Counted from the first letter of the stretch, positions 19,420-28,075 are shown. The stretch: DNA of 35,156 nucleotides from Bacteroidales bacterium (GCA_021108325.1 JAIORB010000077.1:1-35156); one strand, 5' to 3'. The notes: a model not told the origin generated them from the letters alone. Program-made: numbers and translations.

Positions 19420-19866
19420 ATGGAAGTCATTTTAAAACAAGATATACAAGACGTTGGTCATAAAAACGATATTATAACTGTAAAAAACGGTTATGGAAGA
19501 AACTATTTAATCCCTAAAGGATTAGCAACTCTGGCAACTCCTTCGGCTAAAAAAATGCACGAAGAAAATATCAGACAAAGAGCTCATAAGGAAGAAAAAA
19601 TTAAAAATGAAGCTCAGGAAATTGCTAAAAAACTTGAAAAAGTATCATTGTCAATTGGTGCTAAAACAAGTTCAACAGGTAAAATATTTGGTTCTGTAAA
19701 TACTATTCAAATTGCAGAAGCATTGAAGGTAGAGGGATATAAAATTGAAAGAAAAAATATTTCTATACCTGAAGATCAGATTAAAGAAATTGGAAAATAC
19801 ACTGCATCAATTAAATTACATAAAGAAGTTAGTGTAGAAATTGAATTCGAAATTATTGCTGAATAA
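19420..19866 (+). CDS. rplI: Large ribosomal subunit protein bL9
   Basis: Binds 23S rRNA at the base of the L1 stalk. The 148 residues have the family N-domain (MEVILKQDIQDVGHKNDIITVKNGYGRNYLIP, shown here only as a span 1-32), a long connecting helix (about 40-75), and a C-domain with KIFGSVNTIQIAEAL. It is the third gene of the operon and is followed by a terminator. Confidence 0.97.
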   Translation: MEVILKQDIQDVGHKNDIITVKNGYGRNYLIPKGLATLATPSAKKMHEENIRQRAHKEEKIKNEAQEIAKKLEKVSLSIGAKTSSTGKIFGSVNTIQIAEALKVEGYKIERKNISIPEDQIKEIGKYTASIKLHKEVSVEIEFEIIAE

Positions 19867-19883
19867 GTTAAATACATAAATAT

Positions 19884-19917
19884 TAAAAAAAGGGGCTTAA
19901 TTGAGCTCCTTTTTTTA
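19884..19917 (+). terminator. Intrinsic terminator after rplI
   Basis: A-run, stem GGGGCT (19892-19897) with AGCTCC (19904-19909, one G-U pair), extended by A-T pairs, then a T-run to 19916. It lies 17 bp after the rplI stop. Confidence 0.8.
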
Positions 19918-19934
19918 TGTCTACACTTTCGACA

Positions 19935-19952
19935 TCCCGATAATTATCGGGA
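19935..19952. repeat. 18-bp perfect palindrome TCCCGA-N6-TCGGGA (intergenic copy)
   Basis: TCCCGATAATTATCGGGA, a perfect palindrome, flanked by ACACT and AGTGT that extend the fold imperfectly. It lies between the rplI terminator and ridA. Same arms as 5583-5600 and 25226-25243, with a different six-base centre. Confidence 0.75.
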
Positions 19953-19982
19953 CAGTGTGACAAAATATTTTATGAAGTTGTC

Positions 19983-20003
19983 ATACTGAGTTTATCGAAG
20001 TAT
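19983..20003. repeat. Hairpin repeat ATACTGAG...TCGAAGTAT (copy 2)
   Basis: Same arms as the element at 991-1014 in the opposite orientation, with loop TTTA in place of CGTAG. It ends 21 bp from the ridA stop codon. Confidence 0.6.
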
Positions 20004-20024
20004 AAACAACTTTACAACCCTTTA

Positions 20025-20399
20025 CTACTTTACCGCAATTGTTTCAATTTCAATTAATGCTCCTAATGGTAATTTAACAACACCGTATGCAGCTCTTGCA
20101 GGTGGGTTTTCCTTGTAATAACTTCCATAAACTTCGTTCATTGCCTGGAAATTATCCATATCGCTTAACAAGCAAGTTGATTTAACAACATGCTCGAATG
20201 TATATCCGGCTGATTCCAATATTGCTCCGATATTTTTCATAACCTGTTCTGTTTGTTCTTTTATACCTTCTGGCATTTTACCAATTTCAGGATTTACAGG
20301 AACCTGTCCAGAAATATATAATGTTCCGTTCACCTCAACAGCCTGACTATATGGTCCAATAGCTTTAGGAGCTTTTTCAGTAAAAATTATTTTTTTCAT
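20025..20399 (-). CDS. ridA: RidA family enamine/imine deaminase
   Basis: Hydrolyses reactive 2-aminoacrylate and related imines made by PLP enzymes, protecting them from damage. At 124 residues it is the usual length. The active-site features are present: AIGPYSQAV with Tyr17, ISGQVPVNPE, ARAAYGV with Arg102, and the terminal IEIETIAV with the acidic pair Glu117/Glu119. It is a single gene, cytosolic, divergent from the amidotransferase gene at 20566. Two dispersed repeats lie beyond its stop codon and no ordinary terminator is seen there. Confidence 0.96.
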   Translation of the reverse strand: MKKIIFTEKAPKAIGPYSQAVEVNGTLYISGQVPVNPEIGKMPEGIKEQTEQVMKNIGAILESAGYTFEHVVKSTCLLSDMDNFQAMNEVYGSYYKENPPARAAYGVVKLPLGALIEIETIAVK

Positions 20400-20475
20400 G
20401 ATTTAAGATATTATTTAGTTAAGATTAACAAAATTAGTTTAATTTGTCTGCTAATAAAATATATTTCAGATGAAA

Positions 20476-20495
20476 CCCTCATTGAGGGATTTTTT
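20476..20495 (+). terminator. Candidate terminator or attenuator upstream of pabA
   Basis: CCCTC-ATT-GAGGG (20476-20488) followed by ATTTTTT, about 70 bp before the GTG start of the amidotransferase gene. No plus-strand gene ends upstream, since ridA is divergent, so it could act only on a leader transcript of pabA, or be fortuitous. The stem is only 5 bp. Confidence 0.35.
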
Positions 20496-20565
20496 AAATT
20501 AAATTAAGAAAACCTCTGTGAATGTATGTAATTAAACATCAAACACTTAGTTGTAATTCGAAATT

Positions 20566-21129
20566 GTGAAAATTTTTATTTTAGATAACTTCGATTCTTT
20601 CACATACAATCTTGTTCATATTATCGAGCAATATGTAACTAAAATTGTTGTTAAAAGAAATGATGCAATTGATATTTCTGAAATTAAAGATTTTGATAAA
20701 ATAGTCTTTTCTCCGGGTCCCGGATTACCAACCGATGCACCTATTATGAACGAAATAATAAATCGATATAAAGAAACCAAAGCTATACTTGGTGTTTGTT
20801 TAGGACATCAGACCATAGCAGAATATTTTGGTGGTAGTTTAATTAATATGCCTGAAGTTAATCATGGACGGGAATTTGAGACTCATATAATAAAAGATGA
20901 TTACATTTATAGTAATATTCCAAAAATGTTTTACTCCGGCAGATACCATTCCTGGATTGTTAACAGTAAAAACTTTCCAAACGAATTAGAAGTAACCTCA
21001 ATAGATAATAAAAAACAAATTATGTCTTTTAGGCATAGAAAATTTGATATTAGAGGCGTTCAATTTCATCCTGAATCGATTATGACCAAGCACGGAGGAG
21101 AAATGTTAAAGAACTGGGTAAATCATTAA
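20566..21129 (+). CDS. pabA: Glutamine amidotransferase, anthranilate/aminodeoxychorismate synthase component II
   Basis: Releases ammonia from glutamine for a chorismate-using partner: PabB for folate, or TrpE for tryptophan. The 187 residues form a class I amidotransferase with nucleophile Cys78 in GVCLGHQ, His168 and Glu170 in VQFHPES, and oxyanion-loop motif SPGPGLP. The sequence SGRYHSW resembles PabA/TrpG proteins that serve both pathways. The start is GTG at 20566, giving the standard MKIFILDNFDSFTYN. No pabB, trpE or pabC is adjacent, so which pathway it serves cannot be decided; the symbol is provisional. It converges on lptD across a repeat array. Confidence 0.9.
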   Translation: MKIFILDNFDSFTYNLVHIIEQYVTKIVVKRNDAIDISEIKDFDKIVFSPGPGLPTDAPIMNEIINRYKETKAILGVCLGHQTIAEYFGGSLINMPEVNHGREFETHIIKDDYIYSNIPKMFYSGRYHSWIVNSKNFPNELEVTSIDNKKQIMSFRHRKFDIRGVQFHPESIMTKHGGEMLKNWVNH

Positions 21130-21136
21130 GTATATT

Positions 21137-21209
21137 AGTTCTGAGTTTTAAGTTTGTTTTTTAAATAAATGGTTTATTGTTAACAACTCGGAACTCGGAA
21201 CTTGAAACT
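21137..21209. repeat. Heptamer-period inverted repeat filling the pabA/lptD convergent gap
   Basis: AGTT starts at 21137, 21144 and 21151; AACT starts at 21185, 21192, 21199 and 21206, all with period 7. As RNA, 21137-21158 pairs with 21182-21202 along about 21 bp using several G-U pairs, one A-C mismatch and one bulge. The last unit overlaps the TAG stop of lptD (21210-21208). Confidence 0.8.
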
Positions 21210-23895
21210 ATAAATTATCCTGCCATGATTCACGTTTATCATATTTTAATAAATCACCCAAAACGGATCCTGTAACATTTATTTGAAAAGTATAACTCTG
21301 CATATACCCTACCGGTATCCAGCTAAAAGATGCTTCCCAGCAATGCAAATCACGATGTAAATTTAGTGATGCATTAGAAAGTTTGTTTTCAACCAGATCA
21401 TAATTTGCCCTGAAACTTATTTTCCATTTTTTTGTTAAACTAATATTGCCGGACAAGCTCATTGTTTGAGTAATTTTTTTAGAATCTTCAAAACCTGGTT
21501 TCGAATATACAAACTTATAATTTACACCTAAATTCCATGGAATATCAAAATCAACATACGTAACAACTTGTTCCTGCATATCATACATATACTGATCTTG
21601 AGAGAATCTATCTCCCTTTGACATATCCTTTCCCGGACTCTGAGTATCTCCACTCCCGGTTTCCTTTTTAGAATTTAACTTAACATCTAAAGAAAAATCG
21701 ACTCTTTCCAGCCTTCCTATTCCACCATCATCAGTATTCCACTGGAATTCATTATAAACTTTACCACTTTCATTTAAAGCGTAAGGATCAACTGTAGCTC
21801 CAAAATTAAAGTTCAATTTATTATTAAACATTGAAGTTCTTCCATTAATCTTGATTTTACTCCAATTTAATGAATCTGCAAAAATGTTATAACTTGTTGA
21901 TAATTTAAAACTCTCTAAAAGTTTAATTTTCTTTGTTCCACTACCTGTTGTATCCTCATCGTTACGAACCTTCATTTCTAGGTTATTGCTTAATCCGAAA
22001 TTTATACTACCACTTTGGCCGGGAGCTGCCGGCAATCTGTAAATTCCATTTTCAAAAATTGAATATTCTCTTGTGTTTTTTAATGTATCTGTATAATAAG
22101 TATCATAATACCCATCAACCATACTTCCTAAATCGGGTGTATATGAAACACTTGCCGAAGGTGTAATAACATGTCTGATTGCTATTACCCTGGAATCAGG
22201 GTTTTTAAACTGATACATACCATACATATTCGGTCCTACACTCAAAGAAATTGAAGGTTTAACTAAATGTGCATATTTTATAGTAGGTTGATTTATTGTA
22301 TCAATATCAACATAACTATGACCTGCAGTATCAACTTTTATTTCTGATGTATATTTCACATAGTTAGGATACAATATACCAGTATACTCAAGTCTTGGAC
22401 TTAAATTAAAATGATTCAAGATTTTAAAATTAGTACTTAACGGAATATTGTGATGGAAACCATTTTCGAAATCCGAGAATTCTGTACCATGAAAAAGTAA
22501 GGTATCTGCGGTAGTAATTCGATTCTCCAATTTTGAACTATACTGAATTTCAATATCTTCATACCATTTAGTATCACCTGTTGGGTTTTTTCTTCTAAAT
22601 GGATTTTGCCTATCCATATTAAAAGTCATAACAGGTAATGTAAGAGAAACATTATTTGTATTACTATTTTGCGAATGCTTTAAATTCATTTTAAAACGAA
22701 ATGGACTGCCTGGCCAGTCTTTACCATAAGAAATATTGGATTGCTTTGTATTTGTTGCTCTTTGATCTAATGTTTTACTATTAAACTCATCAAAAGATGA
22801 AGTACTATAATTCACACTTGCAGAAAAATTTGAGTTTGGATTTGCTTTTGCGTCCTGAGTATGAGTCCACCGAATGGCCATATTCTTTGTTTTTGAATAA
22901 TCAGGCAAACCCTCTTCACTTTTAATAAACTCGGCATAACTAAAATTAAAATTACTGTTAAACTTATATCGCTTTTTAAATTTGAATTGAATATCGCTAC
23001 CCCAGGAACCATTCGAAAAAATATCACCAGTTACCGCCAGGTCCATTTTATCACTAATTCCAAAATAGTATCCTCCGTCCTGAAGAAAAAAACCACGGTT
23101 TTTTTCTTCGCCATATTTAGGTATCATAATACCTGATGAATATTCGCTTTGATTCGGAAAGAAAACAAAAGGAACACCCAGAACCTTAATCGGAATATCA
23201 TGCATTACCATATATGCAGGGCCTGAAATTATTTTATCATTTGGAATAACCTTAGCTTCAGACATTTTCAGGTAAAAATGCGGGTGCTCTTCGTTGTCAC
23301 AAGTTGTATACTTGCCATTTTTTAAAAGTAAGCTATTATCTGCTAACTTTTTAGTTTCGGCACTATGTAAAAATCCTTGTTCTTCTTCGGTAAATACATC
23401 TTCTATATAACCTTTTTTTGTTTTAAAATTATATTTAATTGTTCTGGCTATAAACTCATCGCTTTTTTCAGTAAATTTTGGTTTCCCTAGAAGATTTCCC
23501 AGTGTATCCTCCACTCCTCTGGCAAAAACAAAATTCCTTTCCTGATCATATTCAATATAGTCGGCTTCTAAAATAATATCGCCGTACTCTATTTTAGCTT
23601 TTGTATATAAAAAAACTTTCTTTGAATCACTCGATAATACAATCGAATCCGAAGCATTATAGACTACTTTTGTATCAATAAAATTATCACTCTTTTTATT
23701 TAGATTAGCTGAAGCTGAATCACTTAAAGAAGTCGTATCTGCAATTACTCCATTGGTTTCATTATTCGAATCAATAATTCTTCCAATTTTTTCTTTTTGG
23801 GCAAAACTTTTGATTGGAATACAAATGATCAATACAAATAAAAAAACGAAATATCTAAATTTTAAATACAATTTAATTATACTATTTTTGTGCAA
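21208..23895 (-). CDS. lptD: LPS-assembly protein LptD-like outer-membrane protein
   Basis: Inserts lipopolysaccharide into the outer leaflet of the outer membrane. The 895 residues start with a signal peptide (to about 33, ending KSFAQ), then an OstA/LptA-like jellyroll (about 70-225: KVFLYTKAKIEYGDIILEAD, YIEYDQERNFVFARG), then a large beta-barrel with alternating aromatic strands ending FQINVTGSVLGDLL. A hallmark is VLGVPFVFFPNQ...GIMIPKYGEEKNRGFFLQDGGYYF (about 235-280). A -7 box TAGTTTTG lies at 23926-23919 on the minus strand. It is divergent from the amidase gene with only 60 bp between them. The final codons run into the heptamer array, so the C terminus may have been altered by the repeat. 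Confidence 0.9.
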   Translation of the reverse strand: MHKNSIIKLYLKFRYFVFLFVLIICIPIKSFAQKEKIGRIIDSNNETNGVIADTTSLSDSASANLNKKSDNFIDTKVVYNASDSIVLSSDSKKVFLYTKAKIEYGDIILEADYIEYDQERNFVFARGVEDTLGNLLGKPKFTEKSDEFIARTIKYNFKTKKGYIEDVFTEEEQGFLHSAETKKLADNSLLLKNGKYTTCDNEEHPHFYLKMSEAKVIPNDKIISGPAYMVMHDIPIKVLGVPFVFFPNQSEYSSGIMIPKYGEEKNRGFFLQDGGYYFGISDKMDLAVTGDIFSNGSWGSDIQFKFKKRYKFNSNFNFSYAEFIKSEEGLPDYSKTKNMAIRWTHTQDAKANPNSNFSASVNYSTSSFDEFNSKTLDQRATNTKQSNISYGKDWPGSPFRFKMNLKHSQNSNTNNVSLTLPVMTFNMDRQNPFRRKNPTGDTKWYEDIEIQYSSKLENRITTADTLLFHGTEFSDFENGFHHNIPLSTNFKILNHFNLSPRLEYTGILYPNYVKYTSEIKVDTAGHSYVDIDTINQPTIKYAHLVKPSISLSVGPNMYGMYQFKNPDSRVIAIRHVITPSASVSYTPDLGSMVDGYYDTYYTDTLKNTREYSIFENGIYRLPAAPGQSGSINFGLSNNLEMKVRNDEDTTGSGTKKIKLLESFKLSTSYNIFADSLNWSKIKINGRTSMFNNKLNFNFGATVDPYALNESGKVYNEFQWNTDDGGIGRLERVDFSLDVKLNSKKETGSGDTQSPGKDMSKGDRFSQDQYMYDMQEQVVTYVDFDIPWNLGVNYKFVYSKPGFEDSKKITQTMSLSGNISLTKKWKISFRANYDLVENKLSNASLNLHRDLHCWEASFSWIPVGYMQSYTFQINVTGSVLGDLLKYDKRESWQDNL

Positions 23896-23955
23896 TTACA
23901 GTTTACTTTTTAGAGTTTCAAAACTAATTAAAATATTGTATACATTATAAAGAAG

Positions 23956-25122
23956 ATGTGTTTTATAACGAATTTTTTTAAACAAATTAGATGCCAGTTA
24001 ATAATTTTATTGTTAATTTTTCTTAATTTTTGTTTAACACCAACAATTTATAGTCAAATCGAAGAAGACTATTCCATTAAAACAGTAGTAATAGATGCAG
24101 GCCATGGAGGTAGAGATGATGGTACATCCGGAAGAAAAGCAAAAGAAAAAGACATTGCATTAGATATTGCACTGAAACTTGGAACCTATATTGAAGAAAA
24201 CATACCAGCAGTTAAGGTTATATACACAAGAACTACTGATGTGTTTATACCATTAAATGAAAGAGCTGATATAGCAAACAGAAATAAAGCAGATTTATTT
24301 ATTTCAATTCACGTAGATGGGTGGCATGACTCAAAAGTATATGGAACAAGCACCTTTGTTATGGGATTACACAAAACAGAACAAAACTTAGAATTAGCAA
24401 AAAAAGAAAACTCTGTAATTTTACTGGAGGAAGACTATACAAATAAATATGAAGGATTTGATCCAACATCATCAGAATCTTATATTATATTCTCGTTACT
24501 ACAAAATACATACTTAGAGCAAAGTTTAAATTTTGCTTCGTTTGTTGAGCATGAGTTTGAAACAAAAGCATTAAGAAAAAGCCGAGGTGTTAAACAAGCA
24601 GGGTTCCTTGTTCTATGGAAAACAACTATGCCTAGTGTACTTGTTGAAGCAGGATTTTTAACCAATCCGCAAGAAGAAAAGTATCTTATGAGTACCGAAG
24701 GACAAGAATATATTGCATCAGCTATATATCGAGCATTTAAAAGTTACAAAACTGCAATTGAAGAAAAAAGTCAGTTTGTAGCAAAAATTGATTCAAATTT
24801 TCAAAGTCAAAGTTCAAATCCAAAAGTTGATTTAGCTGATTCAAATACGTTTGTAAATTCTATTTCTTTTAAGGTACAAATAGCATCATCAACTAACTCA
24901 ATTCCTGTTTCTTCTGATTTTTTTAAAGGATTTGAAAATATTGAGGAATATAAATTTGATGAATACTATAAATATACTATTGGTTCGACATCAGATTTTG
25001 AAAAAATTGTGAAATATAAAAAAATTGTTGAGGAAAATTTCCCGGATGCTTTTATTATTGCTATTGACGAAAATAAAAATTTAATTCCTCTTAATGAGGC
25101 TCTAAATAAAATCAAACAATAA
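23956..25122 (+). CDS. N-acetylmuramoyl-L-alanine amidase (Amidase_3) with C-terminal SPOR-like region
   Basis: Periplasmic zinc amidase that cuts the peptide from peptidoglycan glycan strands, usually in cell separation. The 388 residues have a signal peptide (1-34, ending TIYSQ), then the catalytic domain with zinc ligands His50 (VIDAGHGG), Glu64 (KEKDIALD) and His119 (SIHVDG) and catalytic Glu231 (VLVEAGFLTN). Residues about 296-375 (FKVQIASS..., YKYTIG, FPDAFIIAI) look like a divergent SPOR domain that would bind denuded septal glycan. Downstream is the MCE/MlaD gene, a neighbourhood I recognise in Bacteroidota (lptD, amidase, mlaD). Confidence 0.93.
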   Translation: MCFITNFFKQIRCQLIILLLIFLNFCLTPTIYSQIEEDYSIKTVVIDAGHGGRDDGTSGRKAKEKDIALDIALKLGTYIEENIPAVKVIYTRTTDVFIPLNERADIANRNKADLFISIHVDGWHDSKVYGTSTFVMGLHKTEQNLELAKKENSVILLEEDYTNKYEGFDPTSSESYIIFSLLQNTYLEQSLNFASFVEHEFETKALRKSRGVKQAGFLVLWKTTMPSVLVEAGFLTNPQEEKYLMSTEGQEYIASAIYRAFKSYKTAIEEKSQFVAKIDSNFQSQSSNPKVDLADSNTFVNSISFKVQIASSTNSIPVSSDFFKGFENIEEYKFDEYYKYTIGSTSDFEKIVKYKKIVEENFPDAFIIAIDENKNLIPLNEALNKIKQ

Positions 25123-25209
25123 ATAAAAACAGATAAAACGTCCACAATCAAAGACAATAGCAATTTTAGATATTAGATTTAATTTGGACACACAAGAGAA
25201 TGATTATAG

Positions 25210-25304
25210 TGAAACTTGAAATTTGTCCCGAAAATTTTCGGGATGAAATTGGGAAGAAACCAAATTTTCTATATACACCCCAAATTTCTGATTTCTGATT
25301 TCTG
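25210..25304. repeat. Composite repeat: heptamer arms around an 18-bp palindrome
   Basis: TGAAA at 25210 and 25217 (period 7) face three exact tandem copies of ATTTCTG at 25284-25304 plus a decayed fourth. Between them is the perfect palindrome TCCCGAAAATTTTCGGGA at 25226-25243. The whole lies in the 244-bp spacer between the amidase and mlaD genes; nothing else was recognised there. Confidence 0.7.
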
Positions 25305-25366
25305 ATTATGAATTTTCAAAAAAACATAAATAACTAAACATCAACCAATTATAACAATACAAACAC

Positions 25367-26299
25367 ATGAAATTAAATAAGGAAACTAAAATCGGAATTA
25401 TTGCCGCCATTATTATTGCACTTTTTGTTTGGGGATTTAACTTTTTAAAAGGAAAAAATATTTTATCAACAAACGATTCTTTTTATGCTGTTTATTCAAA
25501 TATTGATGGTTTAGAGGAAGCTAGCCCGGTTTATTTAAGCGGTTATAAGATTGGAGTTGTTGAGTCAATAAAATTACTTAAGTTTAAACAAGATAAAATT
25601 GTTGTTAAATTTTCTGTTGAAAAAGATATTAACTTACCTGAAAACTCAAAAGCGATAATCTATCCTGCAACGTTAATCGCGGGTAAAGCAATTAAACTCG
25701 AATTTTCCAATTCAACAAAATATCATGCAAATGGAGATACTATTATTGGAATATTAGAGCAAGACTTAATAAGTAGCTTAAGTGATGAATTACTTCCTGT
25801 AAAAAATAAAATAGAAGATTTGGTAGTTTCAATAGACTCTGTTCTTGCTATTTTTGATAATCAAAGAAAAGAAAACTTAAAAAACTCATTAGATAATATA
25901 AACAAAATCACTAATGAATTAAACGAATTACTTGATTCGGAAAATTCAAAACTTGCTAAGATTTTAAGTAATGCAGAATCCATTTCCAGCAACCTCAAAA
26001 ACAATAACGAGCAAATTTCAAATATATTAACAAACTTCTCGAATATCAGCGATTCAATTGAACAAGCCAATATTAAAACAACTATTTTAAATGCCAATAA
26101 AACTTTAGCTGAATTTAGTCAGATTGCAAGTAAAATAAATAATGGAGAAGGTACGATTGGAATGTTAATCAATAATGATTCTTTGTATATTAACCTAAAT
26201 AATCTTGCAGCAGATCTGGATAGTTTAATTATTGACTTAAATGAAAATCCGAATCGTTATGTTCATTTTTCTTTGTTTGGTAAAAAAGACAAAAAATAA
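25367..26299 (+). CDS. MCE/MlaD-family lipid-transport protein
   Basis: Inner-membrane-anchored substrate-binding protein of an Mla-type phospholipid transporter. The 310 residues have one N-terminal transmembrane helix (about 8-27), an MCE domain (about 36-115: FYAVYSNIDGLEEASPVYLSG, span only; IYPATLIAGKAIKLEF), and a long helical C-terminal part (about 130-300) rich in Asn and Ser, probably a coiled coil that spans the periplasm. No MlaE permease or MlaF ATPase is in the window; in Bacteroidota these often lie elsewhere. A weak hairpin follows the stop codon. Confidence 0.9.
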   Translation: MKLNKETKIGIIAAIIIALFVWGFNFLKGKNILSTNDSFYAVYSNIDGLEEASPVYLSGYKIGVVESIKLLKFKQDKIVVKFSVEKDINLPENSKAIIYPATLIAGKAIKLEFSNSTKYHANGDTIIGILEQDLISSLSDELLPVKNKIEDLVVSIDSVLAIFDNQRKENLKNSLDNINKITNELNELLDSENSKLAKILSNAESISSNLKNNNEQISNILTNFSNISDSIEQANIKTTILNANKTLAEFSQIASKINNGEGTIGMLINNDSLYINLNNLAADLDSLIIDLNENPNRYVHFSLFGKKDKK

Positions 26300-26317
26300 A
26301 AGACAAAAAAGTCTTCT
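26298..26317 (+). terminator. Weak terminator-like hairpin after mlaD
   Basis: AAGAC (26300-26304) with GTCTT (26311-26315), loop of six A, then CTATTTG. The stem is short and the T-tract poor. Confidence 0.35.
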
Positions 26318-26635
26318 ATTTGCTTAGACTAAATCTAAATTTCATTTTTTTGACGAATATTCATTTCAAAAATCATTTTGATAAAATTTTTGTTTAGTTA
26401 ATTTTAATTAAACAATTAGTTAACAAAAGCTTAACACACAAAAAGCTCACTACGCTGATTATCTGACGTTTAACAAAAATAAAAAAAGTTTTAAAAATTA
26501 AAAGTCTGATACAAAAACCCATATATATTTTTTCAAAAAAACAACACATTTTAATTTTTTTTTTCCTTTTTTTTTAAACAAATTTGTTAAGGCAATTAAA
26601 AAAGTAGTGGAAAATTTTAAATGTTTATAAGTTAA
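26300..26635. other. 336-bp A+T-rich spacer upstream of dnaA
   Basis: No open reading frame. It contains a very A/T-rich tail with T10 and T9 runs (about 26552-26576) and a TTTG at 26583-26586. I looked for DnaA boxes (TTATNCACA) and found no exact match, only about 7/9 resemblances. It is a candidate for dnaA promoter/autoregulation or part of an origin, but that is not shown by the sequence. Confidence 0.35.
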
Positions 26636-28069
26636 ATGGATACTAAAAACTATCATGAAATTTGGAGTAATTGTTTAAGAATTATCAAAGACAATGTCCC
26701 TTCAATTAGTTTCCGAACATGGTTTGAACCTATTGTTCCAATTAAATTAGAAGGAAATGTATTAACTATTCAAGTCCCAAGTCCTTTCTTTTATGAATAT
26801 CTTGAAGAACAATATATAGATATTCTAAGAAAAACACTTCGTAAAGAATTAGGCGACAATGCTAAATTAGAGTATAGTGTTGTTATGGAAAACAGCATGT
26901 ATTCAAACAACAAACCATTTACTGTAAAATTTCCAACAAACTACAAAACAGAATTAAAAAATAAACCTGTTACAGTACCCATTAGCTCTGAAGAAAAATC
27001 AATAAAAAATCCATTTATAATTCCTGGAATAAAAAAATTACATGTTGATCCCAGATTAAATCCTGATAATAGCTTTAATAATTTTGTTGAAGGTGAATGT
27101 AACAGACTTGCAAGATCTGCAGGAGATGCTGTTGGTGACAACCCGGGAGGAACTGCTTTTAATCCACTATTTTTATATGGTGATTCTGGTTTAGGTAAGA
27201 CTCATTTATCACAAGCTATTGGAATTAAAGTAAAAGAACAATTTCCGGAAAAAACAGTTCTTTATGTTAATGCAAATAAATTCCAAACTCAATTTGTTGA
27301 ATCAGTAAGAAATAATAACAGAAACGATTTCTTACACTTTTATCAAATGATAGATGTTTTAATTATTGATGATGTTCATGAATTTGCAGGAAAAGAAAAA
27401 ACACAGGATATATTCTTCCACATATTTAATCAATTACACCAATCGGGAAAGCAATTAATTTTAACATCTGATAAAGCACCTGTTGAAATGCAAGGAATGG
27501 AGCAACGCTTGCTTTCAAGATTTAAATGGGGTTTATCAGCTGACTTACAAACTCCTGATTATGAAACTCGCAATGCAATATTACGTCAGAAAATTTATCA
27601 TGACGGTATTGATATGCCAGATGAAGTAATTGAATACATTGCATCACACATTACAACAAATATTAGAGAATTAGAAGGTGCCTTAATATCATTATTGGCT
27701 CAATCAACCTTAAATAGGAAAGAGATCACTCTGGAATTAGCCAAGCAAATGATCGACAGATTAGTAAAAAATTCAAAGAAGGAAATTTCTATTGATTATA
27801 TACAAAAAGTTGTCTGCGATTATTTCAGTTTAACTCCTGATTTATTACAATCAAAAACACGCAAACGAGAAATTGTTCAGGCACGCCAAATAGCAATGTA
27901 TTTTTCTAAATCTATGACCAAATCATCCTTAGCTTCTATTGGGGCTATGATAGGTGGAAAAGATCATGCTACTGTGCTACATGCTTGTAAAACAGTAAAT
28001 AATTTAATGGACACAGACAAACGTTTTAAAAGTCAGATAGAATCAATTGAAAAAAAGTTGAAAGTTTAA
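26636..28069 (+). CDS. dnaA: Chromosomal replication initiator DnaA
   Basis: Binds DnaA boxes and melts the origin. The 477 residues show domain I (1-85), a short linker (about 86-140), AAA+ domain III with Walker A GDSGLGKTH (182-190), Walker B VLIIDDVHEF (241-250) and Arg-finger region RLLSRF (291-296), and DNA-binding domain IV with the signature near ASIGAMIGGKDHATVLHA (433-450). All parts are intact. It stands alone with its own terminator. dnaN and other classic origin genes are absent here, as is common outside Firmicutes and Proteobacteria. Confidence 0.98.
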   Translation: MDTKNYHEIWSNCLRIIKDNVPSISFRTWFEPIVPIKLEGNVLTIQVPSPFFYEYLEEQYIDILRKTLRKELGDNAKLEYSVVMENSMYSNNKPFTVKFPTNYKTELKNKPVTVPISSEEKSIKNPFIIPGIKKLHVDPRLNPDNSFNNFVEGECNRLARSAGDAVGDNPGGTAFNPLFLYGDSGLGKTHLSQAIGIKVKEQFPEKTVLYVNANKFQTQFVESVRNNNRNDFLHFYQMIDVLIIDDVHEFAGKEKTQDIFFHIFNQLHQSGKQLILTSDKAPVEMQGMEQRLLSRFKWGLSADLQTPDYETRNAILRQKIYHDGIDMPDEVIEYIASHITTNIRELEGALISLLAQSTLNRKEITLELAKQMIDRLVKNSKKEISIDYIQKVVCDYFSLTPDLLQSKTRKREIVQARQIAMYFSKSMTKSSLASIGAMIGGKDHATVLHACKTVNNLMDTDKRFKSQIESIEKKLKV

Positions 28070-28075
28070 GTTAGT

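Noticed and set aside
26300..26635. DnaA box cluster
   Set aside because: Only partial matches (about 7 of 9 bases) were found by eye.
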